Assembly: GCF_038181555.1 (NCBI RefSeq)
Contig: NZ_JBBWUA010000023.1
Location: forward strand, 1 to 50,821
Reading direction: 5' to 3'
Length of the DNA: 50,821 nt
Origin: Desulfitobacterium sp038181555
Lineage (GTDB): Bacteria; Bacillota; Desulfitobacteriia; Desulfitobacteriales; Desulfitobacteriaceae
Shown here: in pieces, positions 16,431 through 25,237 of the stretch
How the letters are laid out: every line of letters starts with the position of its first letter
Numbering within the stretch: position 1 is the stretch's first letter
Notes under the pieces: generated by a model
The model's input: the letters and a program-made list of their open reading frames with translations, nothing else
Told to the model about the DNA's origin: nothing
Databases searched by the model: none
Made by a program: the position numbers and the translations under genes

Positions 16431-17945
16431 TTATTTTCCCCCGCGCAGAATAGAGCCGAGAATGCCCCGGACCAATTCTCTGCCGACTTGGCGTCCCAGA
16501 GTATCTGCGGCAGATTTGGCCATTTTTTCGATCATGGAAGCGGGCCTGCGACCGGAGGTCGTGCGTCTTCTGGAGTTTGTTCGAGAAGAGGTGCTTCGGG
16601 CTTTTTTTGCTTCTTGCCTAGCCTCTTCCTCGTCCTGCTCTAGCTCCTTTGCCAGTTTAGCTTCTTGTTCTGCTCTCTTATGTAAATGCTCGTAAGCGGA
16701 ATCTCGATCAACGGCTTCTTCATACTTATCTCTCAGGGGGGATTTGGCATACTCTTTCTCCCGTTTCTGTTGGGAAACCGGACCGATCAGACTGTGGGGT
16801 GGCAAGATAATGGCCTTTTCCACCACAGAGGGTCGGCCCTTTTCATCTAAGAAGGAGACCAAAGCCTCTCCGACACCTAACTCGGTAATGACCTGCTCTA
16901 CGGAGAAATCAGGGTTTTGGCGGAAGGTTTCTGCGGCGGCTCGGATGGCTTTTTGATCTTTGGGGGTGTAACCACGCAGAGCGTGCTGGACTCGGTTTCC
17001 TAATTGCCCGAGAATGCTATCGGGAATATCGATGGGATTTTGGGTGATGAAATAAACCCCAACCCCTTTGGAACGGATGAGACGGACGACCTGCTCGATC
17101 TTATCCAGTAGTATTTTCGGAGCATCATCAAATAAGAGATGAGCTTCATCGAAGAAAAAGGCCATCTTGGGCTTTTCCAGATCACCGACCTCGGGAAGCT
17201 CTTCAAAAAGCTCCGAGAGAAGCCAGAGCAAAAAGGTAGAATAAAGAGCGGGGGCCAAAAATAGTTTATCACTGGCTAGGATATTGATCGTGCCTAAACC
17301 ATGGGCGTCGGTTTGAATTAAATCCCTGATGTCCATGGCGGGTTCGCCAAAAAAGATATCTCCACCCTGCTCTTCAATGACTAGCAGAGAACGTTGGATG
17401 GCGCCGATCGATTGCTTGGACACTGTGCCATATTCCACCGTGTATTCTTGGGCGTTCTCTGCTACATAAGCCAGCATAGATTTTAGGTCTTTGATGTCAA
17501 GGAGCAGTAAGCCCATGTCATCGGCGATGCGGAACACCAAATTCAGGACTCCGCTTTGGACTTCATTTAAATTAAGTAATCTAGAGAGGAGAAGAGGTCC
17601 CATTTCGGAAATCGTCGTCCGAACGGGTAGGCCTTGTTCCCCGAAGACATCCCAGAACTGAACGGGGTAGCCTTGAAAGGAAAAGTTCTCTAAACCAAGC
17701 TTCTGGATTCTTTCCTGCATTTTGGGTTTATCTTCCCCTGCTTCACAGAGTCCTGACAGATCCCCTTTAATATCGGAAAGAAATACCGGTACACCAATCG
17801 AGCTGAAGGATTCGGCGATGACTTGAAGGGTGACGGTTTTCCCTGTGCCCGTGGCACCGGTAATCAAACCATGGCGGTTGGCCATTGGGGGTAGGAGATA
17901 TTGTTCGCTAGCTCCTTTGGCTATGAGCAATCTATTATCTGACAT
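16431..17945 (-). CDS. HerA-like ATPase, DUF853 family
   Basis: A cytoplasmic RecA/FtsK-fold ATPase of the YjgR type. From the ATG at 17945 (AAAGGAG 7 bases upstream) there are 504 residues. Walker A is GATGTGKT (30-37), following HGLITG. Walker B is KMAFFFDEAHLLF, followed by RSKGVGVYFITQNPIDIP, a sensor-like motif. The C-terminal ~90 residues are a charged helix (EQEAKLAKELEQDEEEARQ) and a basic, Ser/Arg-rich stretch. An ATG at 17972 would add nine residues and has no ribosome-binding site. It stands alone, convergent with the phosphodiesterase gene. The cellular role of DUF853 proteins is not established. Confidence 0.88.
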   Translation of the reverse strand: MSDNRLLIAKGASEQYLLPPMANRHGLITGATGTGKTVTLQVIAESFSSIGVPVFLSDIKGDLSGLCEAGEDKPKMQERIQKLGLENFSFQGYPVQFWDVFGEQGLPVRTTISEMGPLLLSRLLNLNEVQSGVLNLVFRIADDMGLLLLDIKDLKSMLAYVAENAQEYTVEYGTVSKQSIGAIQRSLLVIEEQGGDIFFGEPAMDIRDLIQTDAHGLGTINILASDKLFLAPALYSTFLLWLLSELFEELPEVGDLEKPKMAFFFDEAHLLFDDAPKILLDKIEQVVRLIRSKGVGVYFITQNPIDIPDSILGQLGNRVQHALRGYTPKDQKAIRAAAETFRQNPDFSVEQVITELGVGEALVSFLDEKGRPSVVEKAIILPPHSLIGPVSQQKREKEYAKSPLRDKYEEAVDRDSAYEHLHKRAEQEAKLAKELEQDEEEARQEAKKARSTSSRTNSRRRTTSGRRPASMIEKMAKSAADTLGRQVGRELVRGILGSILRGGK

Positions 17946-18354
17946 GTCGACACTCCTTTGCTCGTTTTTCAAGTTACTTCTTTTAAATCTTGCCTTTTTA
18001 AGATGTTGCTATTCACTTTTATGTTTTAAGATAGTGGTGTGATTCTATGATAGTGGCTCCTTTGATTTTAGTAATCATTTCTTAGTAATAACTTCGACGG
18101 TTAAACATAAAATCCTACAAGCCTAGGGTGGATCATCATTTCACTTTCAGAAGGTATAACGACCTTGCATACTATTCTCTAGCATAAGGGCAACCAACAC
18201 TTTCACCGATGCAAGTATAAAAAAAGCCTAGCGAAGCCGAGTTTTCTTTATCTGCGTAGGGGCCTTTTGAGAGTGTTTTCGAGGTCTTCGGTTCTTCGAT
18301 GGACTTAATGGATAATTTATGGTAAAGTAAATATATATATTTTATATGAATTAT
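17946..18354. other. Gene-free region upstream of the HerA-like gene and the riboswitch
   Basis: About 410 bases are without a convincing reading frame on either strand. It must hold the promoter of the HerA-like gene (leftward) and that of the riboswitch transcript (rightward). An AT-rich run at about 18316-18355 probably includes the latter's -10 region, but no clear -35/-10 pair was identified. Confidence 0.4.
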
Positions 18355-18462
18355 CATAAGGCGCTGAATTCGTAAGGAAGCGGGGGAACCACTTTTTGGG
18401 GTGAATCTAATCTACATAGAAGGGGCAGCTACTCCTAACCCGACAGCTAACCTCGTAAGCAT
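18355..18462 (+). promoter_or_regulatory. c-di-AMP riboswitch (ydaO/yuaA class)
   Basis: The conserved blocks of the ydaO/yuaA aptamer occur in order on the plus strand: GGCGCTGAATTCGTAAGG (18360-18377), AAGCGGGGGAACCA, TTTTTGGGGTGAATC, then GGGCAGCTACTCCTAACCCG and ACAGCTAACCTCGTAAGC (up to 18460). A perfect terminator hairpin begins two bases after the aptamer, the usual OFF-switch arrangement in which bound c-di-AMP favours termination. Known members control potassium transport and cell-wall genes. The next gene here (18607-19305) is on the other strand, and the first plus-strand gene is mrpA at 19460, so the target is unclear. Confidence 0.88.
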
Positions 18463-18513
18463 AAAGCCACAAAACGTCGTGTTGGTAAGCACGGCAGTTT
18501 TGTGGCTTTCAAT
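18463..18513 (+). terminator. Riboswitch expression-platform terminator
   Basis: AAAGCCACAAAAC (18463-18475) and GTTTTGTGGCTTT (18497-18509) form a perfect 13-bp stem, extended by CGTG/CACG in the loop. The T tail is short. Read leftwards, the same hairpin followed by TTTATGCTT could end the convergent gene at 18607. Confidence 0.8.
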
Positions 18514-18606
18514 TCATCTATCTATCTATTAAGTTAATTCGTTTATTGTTCATTTTATATATTTATTTGATGTTCGTTTGTTTGCTCAATTCTTAGCTTA
18601 CCCAGT

Positions 18607-19305
18607 TTATTCCTTATCCCAGATTTCTGACTCGGAGCCGGGCCCGGTGATATTGACGTTTTGCATAGAGTGGGCGTAGTCGTCGGTGACATGAATCTGG
18701 ATGGTTCCCTGTTCGTTGATAAAGCGGAAAACACCGTTGTTGAAGTCAGTGCCTGTTTCTTTGAAGAAGATACCCTCGTAGGTGACGTCCTTGGTGTAAT
18801 CAAAGCTGAGGCGATATTTTTCGCCTTCTTGAACGAGATAAGCACGGACACCCTTTTGGAAATAACCTTCTTTGTCTTCGATAGCTCGAGCTTCAGAGAT
18901 GATGTGTAGGTCAATAAAGGGGATTTCGCGAAGGAGAACGTTGATAATGGAGCCCTTGGTGATCTCTTGCCAACGGTTTTGGGCAGTCTGACCAAGGATG
19001 ATTTGGGTGATGTTGTTTTCTCTAGCCACCTCGGCAATGACCTTGGTAACGGGCCGTTTTTCATTATCTCTTATAATATATTCTTCAGCATTATGCTCTT
19101 TAGCTAATTGCTTCCAACGATTGATATAGTCGGATTTTTCCGCATCGAATTCTTCAAAGGGCAACGGGTCCACAGTGAGGATATAGAGAGGGCAATCCAA
19201 CATGCTAGCAATCTTACATCCGCGGCGAATTAAACGTTCACCATTGGGGCCATAATACACGCAGACGAGGATGCCTTCATCCATACGTGTTCTTAAGGTT
19301 TTCAT
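18607..19305 (-). CDS. Stand-alone KdpD-type universal-stress (USP) domain protein
   Basis: The first ~140 residues match the UspA-like domain found inside the potassium sensor kinase KdpD: GILVCVYYGPNGERLIRRG, CPLYILTVDP, and ITQIILGQTAQNRWQEITKGS followed by LLREIPFIDLHIIS. KdpD has a sensor and kinase around this domain; here it is free, followed by ~85 residues (about 148-232) of predicted beta-rich sequence that I do not recognise. It is soluble, with no signal or membrane helix. GGAGG lies 11 bases before the ATG. In S. aureus the KdpD Usp domain binds c-di-AMP. The neighbouring c-di-AMP riboswitch makes a link attractive, but nucleotide binding here is inference. Confidence 0.8.
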   Translation of the reverse strand: MKTLRTRMDEGILVCVYYGPNGERLIRRGCKIASMLDCPLYILTVDPLPFEEFDAEKSDYINRWKQLAKEHNAEEYIIRDNEKRPVTKVIAEVARENNITQIILGQTAQNRWQEITKGSIINVLLREIPFIDLHIISEARAIEDKEGYFQKGVRAYLVQEGEKYRLSFDYTKDVTYEGIFFKETGTDFNNGVFRFINEQGTIQIHVTDDYAHSMQNVNITGPGSESEIWDKE

Positions 19306-19334
19306 TTTAAACTTTTCCTCCGATTTTTACATCA

Positions 19335-19360
19335 TGATTATATAGTTCTGATTATATAGT
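19335..19360. repeat. 12-bp direct repeat in the divergent USP/mrpA intergenic region
   Basis: TGATTATATAGT occurs at 19335-19346 and again at 19349-19360, a 14-base period. It lies between two divergent genes in a very AT-rich stretch, so it could be an operator or part of overlapping promoters. Confidence 0.5.
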
Positions 19361-19459
19361 ATCTAATATATCTTATTATTTAATTATTTCAAGTGGAGAA
19401 TTGTATTTATCCACAATTCTAAGACAATATTCCCAGATTATAGGAAAGGGGGCTGGTTT

Positions 19460-21862
19460 GTGTCCTGGTTACATCTGCTTATTCTTACACCATTTTTATA
19501 CACGATACTTGTTCCCTTTCTTTATAAAGGCCTCCGTCATATACATACGGGTTGGTTTGTGTTGCCTGTGCCGGTGCTTTTGTTTGTCAGCTTGGCCACA
19601 CGGATTTCTCCGGTAGCCAAGGGGGAAACCTTTAGTTATGAGCTTCCTTGGATTCCTTCTCTGGGGATAAATTTTACGACGTATATGGATGGGCTATCCC
19701 TGATGTTCGGCTTGATCATCACGGGTATAGGCGCTCTAGTAATTTTCTATTCAATATATTATCTGTCTAAGGAGCGAGAAGCTCTGCATAATTTCTATGT
19801 CTACTTGCTGCTCTTCATGGGTGCGATGCTAGGTGTGGTCTTTGCTGAGAACGTTCTTGTGCTCTACCTGTTTTGGGAGCTGACAAGTGTCTCCTCCTTC
19901 TTGCTCATTGCTTATTGGTATCAAAGAAAGAGTTCCTGCTATGGAGCTCAGAAGGCGTTTATGATTACCATCGCGGGTGGTTTAGCGATGTTGACGGGAG
20001 TACTCCTACTAGCAAATGTTACGGGGACTTTCAGTATTAGAGAGATGATTGCCCAGTTAGGATTGATCCAAGATCAAGCCACCTTTATCCCTGCGATGGT
20101 CTTGATTCTGCTGGGGGCATTCACGAAGTCGGCTCAGTTTCCGTTTCATATCTGGCTCCCTGATGCCATGGAAGCACCGACCCCGATTAGTGCTTATCTC
20201 CATTCAGCGACCATGGTGAAGGCGGGGATTTATCTGATTGCCCGATTGACCCCGATTTTCGGCGGGAGTATGGTCTGGTTCTGGTTGGTCACTGGGGTGG
20301 GACTGATTACCTTGTTCTGGGGCTCCTTTGTCGCGGTCAAGCAGACAGATTTGAAGGCCATGTTGGCCTATTCGACCATTGGTCAATTGGGTATTATCGT
20401 CAGTCTGTTGGGAGTTGGTTCGGCGGCTCTCTACTTTGGGGGAGCTGAGGCAGGAGCGCTCTACACGACGGCAATCTTGGCTGCAGTATTCCACCTAGTA
20501 AATCATTCAACCTTTAAGGGATGCCTGTTCATGGTGGTAGGAATTATTGACCATGAGACGGGTACTCGTGATATTCGTCGGCTAGGCGGCTTGATGAATC
20601 TCATGCCGGTTACCTTTACTTTAGCGGTGATCGGTAGCTTCTCTATGGCAGGACTGCCTCCCTTTAACGGCTTCTTGAGTAAGGAGCTCTTTTTTACCGG
20701 GATGCTCAACGCGTCACAATTTAGTATTTTCCAGCTGGAGACCTGGGGTAAGCTTCTTCCCATAGTGGCTTGGGTGGGAAGTATTTTCACTTTTGTATAT
20801 TGCCTGATTTTTGTCCTGCGTCCCTTCATGGGGAAGTATCAGCCCCAGAAGTTGGAGAAAAAGACTCACGAAGCTCCGTGGGGGATGTTGTTGCCGCCGA
20901 TGGTTTTGGCGGGACTGGTTATTCTGTTCTTTTTCTTTCCCAATGTCTTGGCCCAATATCTCCTCTATCCGGCCATGACGGCTATTTTACCGGGCTTTGT
21001 GGCGGCGGACTCCGGCTTAGGAACCCTTGCGGCTTGGCATGGTTGGACACCGGAACTGTTGATGACTCTGGGGGTCGTAGGAATGGGAACGGTAATCTTT
21101 CTTATTGTCCGTAAGCGGCCGGGTGTTATGTTCCGTGTGCCTGCTCGTTTTACTTGGAGTGCTCTCTATGATAGCTTCTTGGCTAAGGCCGAAGGTTTTG
21201 CGGCGCGGGTTACAGATTTCTATATGACGGGGAGCCTACGGGATTACCTTCTTTATATTTTTGCTATCTTCATCGCCGTAAGTGGCGGAAGTATGCTGAT
21301 CAATGGGGGCTTTGCCTTTGACCCGGCTGGCAATAGTCCGATCGCGCTCTTCGAGTTTGTCTTGGTTTTGGTGTTAGTGGGCGCGGCCTTGTTGGTTTTG
21401 TGGAGCCGTACTAGACTGACGGCGATTATCGGCTTGGGTATCGCAGGCTATTTGGTTGCGGTGTTTTTTGTCATCTTTCGAGCTCCGGACTTGGCTTTGA
21501 CACAATTAGTCGTCGAAACCGTGACCACGGTGCTGTTTTTGCTCTGCTTTTATTTCCTACCCAGCTGGAAGGGAAGGGCCGAGAAAGTGGGCTGGCGAAT
21601 TCCGGAGTTGGTGATCGCGGTGGGGATGGGTCTTATGGTGACGGTCATGGCGTTATCAGCGCAAGGAAATCGTGCATTTGAGCCAATTTCCTGGTTTTAC
21701 GAGAATGCTTATGAGCTAGCCGGCGCTAAAAATATTGTTAATGCTATTTTAGTGGATTTCCGGGGCTTTGATACTCTGTTTGAAATCTTGGTGTTCTGTA
21801 TTGCAGGCATAGGGGTTCATACCCTGATTAAATTACATGGGGAGGGGAAGAGTCCGAGATGA
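19460..21862 (+). CDS. mrpA: Na+/H+ antiporter subunit A (MrpA/MnhA)
   Basis: Largest subunit of the multi-subunit Mrp cation/proton antiporter, related to NuoL of complex I. The 800 residues include a proton-antiporter core with Glu140 (LFWELTSVSS) and Lys223 (GAFTKSAQFPFHIWLPDAMEA cut at the TM), the same numbers as the essential residues of Bacillus pseudofirmus MrpA. A C-terminal extension shows APDLALTQLVVETVTTVLF (DUF4040) and an MrpB-like end. The start is GTG 19460, seven bases after GAAAGGGGG. It overlaps mrpB by four bases and opens a seven-gene operon in standard order. A c-di-AMP riboswitch lies upstream on the same strand beyond an opposite-strand gene. Confidence 0.95.
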   Translation: MSWLHLLILTPFLYTILVPFLYKGLRHIHTGWFVLPVPVLLFVSLATRISPVAKGETFSYELPWIPSLGINFTTYMDGLSLMFGLIITGIGALVIFYSIYYLSKEREALHNFYVYLLLFMGAMLGVVFAENVLVLYLFWELTSVSSFLLIAYWYQRKSSCYGAQKAFMITIAGGLAMLTGVLLLANVTGTFSIREMIAQLGLIQDQATFIPAMVLILLGAFTKSAQFPFHIWLPDAMEAPTPISAYLHSATMVKAGIYLIARLTPIFGGSMVWFWLVTGVGLITLFWGSFVAVKQTDLKAMLAYSTIGQLGIIVSLLGVGSAALYFGGAEAGALYTTAILAAVFHLVNHSTFKGCLFMVVGIIDHETGTRDIRRLGGLMNLMPVTFTLAVIGSFSMAGLPPFNGFLSKELFFTGMLNASQFSIFQLETWGKLLPIVAWVGSIFTFVYCLIFVLRPFMGKYQPQKLEKKTHEAPWGMLLPPMVLAGLVILFFFFPNVLAQYLLYPAMTAILPGFVAADSGLGTLAAWHGWTPELLMTLGVVGMGTVIFLIVRKRPGVMFRVPARFTWSALYDSFLAKAEGFAARVTDFYMTGSLRDYLLYIFAIFIAVSGGSMLINGGFAFDPAGNSPIALFEFVLVLVLVGAALLVLWSRTRLTAIIGLGIAGYLVAVFFVIFRAPDLALTQLVVETVTTVLFLLCFYFLPSWKGRAEKVGWRIPELVIAVGMGLMVTVMALSAQGNRAFEPISWFYENAYELAGAKNIVNAILVDFRGFDTLFEILVFCIAGIGVHTLIKLHGEGKSPR

Positions 21863-22296
21863 GAAATAATGATGTGATTCTGCAGACGGTAACCCGTGTG
21901 ATGACCTTTATTATCTTGACCTTTGCAGTCTTTCTATTCATGGCCGGTCACAACAATCCGGGGGGTGGCTTTATTGGGGGCTTGGTATTTGCTTCGGGGA
22001 TTACTTTGTTATTCCTAGCCTTTGATCTTAAGACGGTGCGGGCAGGCTTCCCTTTGGATTTTCCGATTATGGCGGTAAGTGGGGTTTTGATTGCCCTGCT
22101 GACAGCGATGGGCTCTTTCCTGTTTGGTCGACCTTTTTTAAGCCATACCTTTGGTTACTTTGATTTGCCCATTTTTGGAGAGACGGAACTGGCGACGGCC
22201 GTACTGTTTGATGTAGGGGTGGGTTTGGCTGTTTTGGGGACTGCCTTGACTATTATTTACGACATTAGAGAGGATATTAGCATATGGAAGCATTAA
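21859..22296 (+). CDS. mrpB: Na+/H+ antiporter subunit B (MrpB/MnhB)
   Basis: The 145-residue membrane subunit has four helices. AGHNNPGGGFIGGLVFASG near residues 28-46 is the family signature. It begins in an ATGA overlap with mrpA and overlaps mrpC by 13 bases, implying translational coupling within the Mrp complex. Confidence 0.95.
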   Translation: MRNNDVILQTVTRVMTFIILTFAVFLFMAGHNNPGGGFIGGLVFASGITLLFLAFDLKTVRAGFPLDFPIMAVSGVLIALLTAMGSFLFGRPFLSHTFGYFDLPIFGETELATAVLFDVGVGLAVLGTALTIIYDIREDISIWKH

Positions 22297-22622
22297 TGTC
22301 GGTGGTCATTGGACTTTTGTTTGCTATCGGGGTTTATCTCCTGCTTTCCCGCAATCTGCTGAGAATTATTCTGGGATCCTCTTTGATCTCGCATGGTGCG
22401 AATCTGCTAATTCTAACCATGGGAGGATTGAAGAAGGGGGAGGTACCTCTATTAGAGAGAGATGCTGCTTCCTATACTGACCCAATTCCCCAGGCTTTGA
22501 TTTTAACGGCTATCGTTATTAATTTTGCACTGACTGCTTTCTTGTTGGTTTTGGCCTATCGAACTTATGTCAGTGTCGGGACGGATGATATGGAGCAGAT
22601 GAGGGGTTTAGAGGATGAATAA
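22284..22622 (+). CDS. mrpC: Na+/H+ antiporter subunit C (MrpC/MnhC)
   Basis: This NuoK-like subunit has 112 residues and three helices. GVYLLLSRNLLRIILGSSLISHGANLLIL and DPIPQALILTAIVINFALTAF are characteristic, the latter matching the conserved DPxxQALxLTAIVI of NuoK/MrpC. It overlaps both neighbours. Confidence 0.95.
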   Translation: MEALMSVVIGLLFAIGVYLLLSRNLLRIILGSSLISHGANLLILTMGGLKKGEVPLLERDAASYTDPIPQALILTAIVINFALTAFLLVLAYRTYVSVGTDDMEQMRGLEDE

Positions 22623-24114
22623 TGGTGTTGTTTTACCCTTGATAATCCCCATGCTGGCGGGCTTGTTGATGGCGATGCTGCGCAGAAATGTTGGGATTCA
22701 GAGGGTGTTGAGCCTTGTTTCGATGGTGTTGGTCTTTGGGATTACCCTGAAGCTGGTGCAGCAAGTAAGATATGAAGGGATACAGACCTTGGCCGTCGGC
22801 GGTTGGCAGGCTCCCTTTGGGATTGTGTTGGTGGCGGATATGTTTTCGTTGCTGTTGGTGCTGACAGCTTCTCTGGTGGCAACGGCTTGTATCTTGTTTG
22901 CCTTTCGATCCATTGGCAAGGAGCGGGAGCAGTTTTATTTTTATCCCCTCTTCCAGTTCTTGTTGGTGGGGGTCAATGGTTCATTCCTCACCGGGGATTT
23001 ATTTAATCTTTTTGTTTTCTTTGAGGTGATGCTCTTCTCTTCCTATGTTTTGCTCTCCCTTGGGGGAACAAAGCGGCAGCTGAAGGCGACCATCAAATAT
23101 GTGGTTATCAATAGTTTGTCCTCGACGATCTTTCTCTTGGGGATTGCCTATCTCTACGCCGTGGTGGGGACTTTGAATATGGCTCATCTATCGGTACGGA
23201 TTGCCGAGATCGGTCAGGGTGGCTACTTAACGGCGGTGGCCTTGGTCTTTATGGTGGTGTTTAGCCTCAAGGCGGCACTTTTTCTCTTCTTTTGGTTGCC
23301 GGGGTCTTATAGTGCGCCTCCGACTGCGGTAGGAGCGGTCTTTGCGGCACTGTTGACCAAGGTAGGGATCTATGCCTTGTTTAGGATGTTTACTTTGGTG
23401 TTTTATCATCAGCCAGAGGTTACTCATACCCTGCTAGCAGTCATGGCCGCTCTGACCATGCTTCTAGGTGGGTTGGGAGCTGTTGCTTATCGAGATATTC
23501 ACCGCATCTTAGGTTATAACGTGATTATCGGGGTGGGCTTCATTGTTGCTGGGTTGGCTATTTTCACCCAAGAGGCGCTGATGGGTGCCATCTATTATCT
23601 CCTCCATGATATGGTGGTGAAGGCGCTCTTGTTTTTGCTGGGGGGTATTATCATTCTGGTGGCAGGTTCAGATCAATTAAAGAAGATGGGTGGGTTGATT
23701 CGCAATTACCCTGTCTTAGGGTGGCTGTTCCTGCTGACGACCTTGGCCTTGGGTGGAATTCCACCTTTAAGCGGCTTTTTGGGCAAGGTGCTGATCGTTC
23801 AGGAGGGCTTGGCTCTGGGTGCGAGTGCTACTGGATTTTACTGGTTGACCGGCCTTGCTTTGCTATCCAGCTTATTGGTGCTCTTTTCCCTAATCAAGAT
23901 CTTTATCTTGGCTTTTTGGGGGGAGGCTCGGGTGAGTCGGAGCGGGGAAAAGAAAGAGATCAAGGGATTGCTGATACCCTGCGCGGGTTTGCTGGCTGTG
24001 AGCATATTCTTAGGGGTGGGGGCGGAAGTGCTTTATCCTTATGTTGAGCAAGCAGGGAATGGACTGATGCATCCTGAGGTCTATATTGAAGCTGTGCTGA
24101 GCGAGGTGATCTAA
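22615..24114 (+). CDS. mrpD: Na+/H+ antiporter subunit D (MrpD/MnhD)
   Basis: This is the second large antiporter-like subunit, related to NuoM/NuoN, with 499 residues and about 14 helices. Glu137 (LFVFFEVML) and Lys219 (VFSLKAALFLFFWLPGSY) fall at the positions shown to be essential in Bacillus MrpD. LHDMVVKALLFLLGG supplies a later conserved His/Lys pair. The start lies 8 bases inside mrpC and the stop shares one base with the ATG of mrpE. Confidence 0.95.
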   Translation: MNNGVVLPLIIPMLAGLLMAMLRRNVGIQRVLSLVSMVLVFGITLKLVQQVRYEGIQTLAVGGWQAPFGIVLVADMFSLLLVLTASLVATACILFAFRSIGKEREQFYFYPLFQFLLVGVNGSFLTGDLFNLFVFFEVMLFSSYVLLSLGGTKRQLKATIKYVVINSLSSTIFLLGIAYLYAVVGTLNMAHLSVRIAEIGQGGYLTAVALVFMVVFSLKAALFLFFWLPGSYSAPPTAVGAVFAALLTKVGIYALFRMFTLVFYHQPEVTHTLLAVMAALTMLLGGLGAVAYRDIHRILGYNVIIGVGFIVAGLAIFTQEALMGAIYYLLHDMVVKALLFLLGGIIILVAGSDQLKKMGGLIRNYPVLGWLFLLTTLALGGIPPLSGFLGKVLIVQEGLALGASATGFYWLTGLALLSSLLVLFSLIKIFILAFWGEARVSRSGEKKEIKGLLIPCAGLLAVSIFLGVGAEVLYPYVEQAGNGLMHPEVYIEAVLSEVI

Positions 24115-24596
24115 TGGCAATCCAGCTTTTATTGAATGTATTTACAGCGTTTTTATGGATGCTTTTCAAGGATACTTGGAGTGTTGCGGATTTTTTCATG
24201 GGGTACCTAGTAGGGCTGGCCTTGATCTTTATTATGAAACGCTTTTTCAAGACGCCCTTTTATCTTATTAAGCTCTGGGCGATGGTGAAGTTTTTGTATG
24301 TAGCGATTCGAGAAATTATCTCGTCAAGTATCTTCGTCCTGAAGTTGGTGCTTAAACCTCATATGGAATTTAAGCCGGGGATCTTCGCACTGCATACGAA
24401 GCTGGAGGGCGATGGGGAGGTCACCCTATTGTCCTTGTTGATCACGCTGACGCCTGGCTCGGTGGTGCTAGAGGTTTCGCCTGATGGAAAAATACTCTAT
24501 ATCCATGCCATGGATCTGGCTAATGTGAAAGATACCGTCCTAAAATCAATTCATGCTTTAGAAAAGGCGATTATGGAGGTGACTCGGGATGTTTGA
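24114..24596 (+). CDS. mrpE: Na+/H+ antiporter subunit E (MrpE/MnhE)
   Basis: The 160 residues start with two membrane helices, followed by KFLYVAIREIISSSIFVLKLVL and a soluble C-terminal part carrying TLLSLLITLTPGSVVLEVSPDGKILYIHAMD, the MrpE hallmark. It overlaps mrpF by eight bases. Confidence 0.94.
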   Translation: MAIQLLLNVFTAFLWMLFKDTWSVADFFMGYLVGLALIFIMKRFFKTPFYLIKLWAMVKFLYVAIREIISSSIFVLKLVLKPHMEFKPGIFALHTKLEGDGEVTLLSLLITLTPGSVVLEVSPDGKILYIHAMDLANVKDTVLKSIHALEKAIMEVTRDV

Positions 24597-24873
24597 GAAG
24601 GTGTTGCTACTGGCGCTGTTTTTGTTTTCCTTTGCAACTTTATTGTTTCTGTATCGGGCGATCAAGGGTCCGACCGTACCGGATCGCATCATTGCCATGG
24701 ATACAATCGGGATCAATCTCATTTCCATCATGGCGATTTTATCAGTGCTACTGAGGACTCATGCTTTTTTTGAAGCAATCTTGTTACTGGGGATGCTCTC
24801 ATTTGTCGGGACGGTCGCATTCTCCAAATTCATCGAAAGGGGCATTGTCTTTGATTATGATCAGAATGGGTGA
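24589..24873 (+). CDS. mrpF: Na+/H+ antiporter subunit F (MrpF/MnhF)
   Basis: The 94-residue, three-helix subunit has the typical KGPTVPDRIIAMDTIGINLI segment containing the conserved Asp of MrpF. It overlaps mrpE at its start and mrpG at its end. Confidence 0.94.
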   Translation: MFEKVLLLALFLFSFATLLFLYRAIKGPTVPDRIIAMDTIGINLISIMAILSVLLRTHAFFEAILLLGMLSFVGTVAFSKFIERGIVFDYDQNG

Positions 24874-25222
24874 GGTTTTAGTATCGGTCATGATTATTTT
24901 GGGCGGTTTGGTAGCCTTAATCAGTGCGATTGGGGCGTTGCGCTTCCCTGATGTCTACACTAGGTCCCATGCGGCGTCGAAAAGCTCCGCGCTGGGAGTC
25001 CTTCTGGTATTGATCGGGGTGTTCCTGTATTTTGCTTTTGTAGATGGGTACATAAGCATTCGTTTGCTGTTGGGGATTTTCTTTATTTTCTTGACAGCTC
25101 CGGTGGGGGCCCATGTCATCTGCCGGGCGGCTTACCGTTCAGGGGTGAAGATGGCCGGAGATAATCCTCATGATGAACTCAAGGAGGTCTTGGCGGACAG
25201 CCGTACCGGGGATTTTGGATAA
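24866..25222 (+). CDS. mrpG: Na+/H+ antiporter subunit G (MrpG/MnhG)
   Basis: About 118 residues with three helices; IGALRFPDVYTRSHAASKSS is the MrpG signature and TAPVGAHVICRAAY lies in helix 3. Last gene of the operon. ATG 24866 overlaps the mrpF stop by eight bases; ATG 24857, three codons earlier, is equally possible. A frame open to 24761 merely reads through mrpF. No terminator hairpin was found before the convergent corA remnant. Confidence 0.93.
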   Translation: MGEVLVSVMIILGGLVALISAIGALRFPDVYTRSHAASKSSALGVLLVLIGVFLYFAFVDGYISIRLLLGIFFIFLTAPVGAHVICRAAYRSGVKMAGDNPHDELKEVLADSRTGDFG

Positions 25223-25237
25223 TTTTAGCCCATTACC

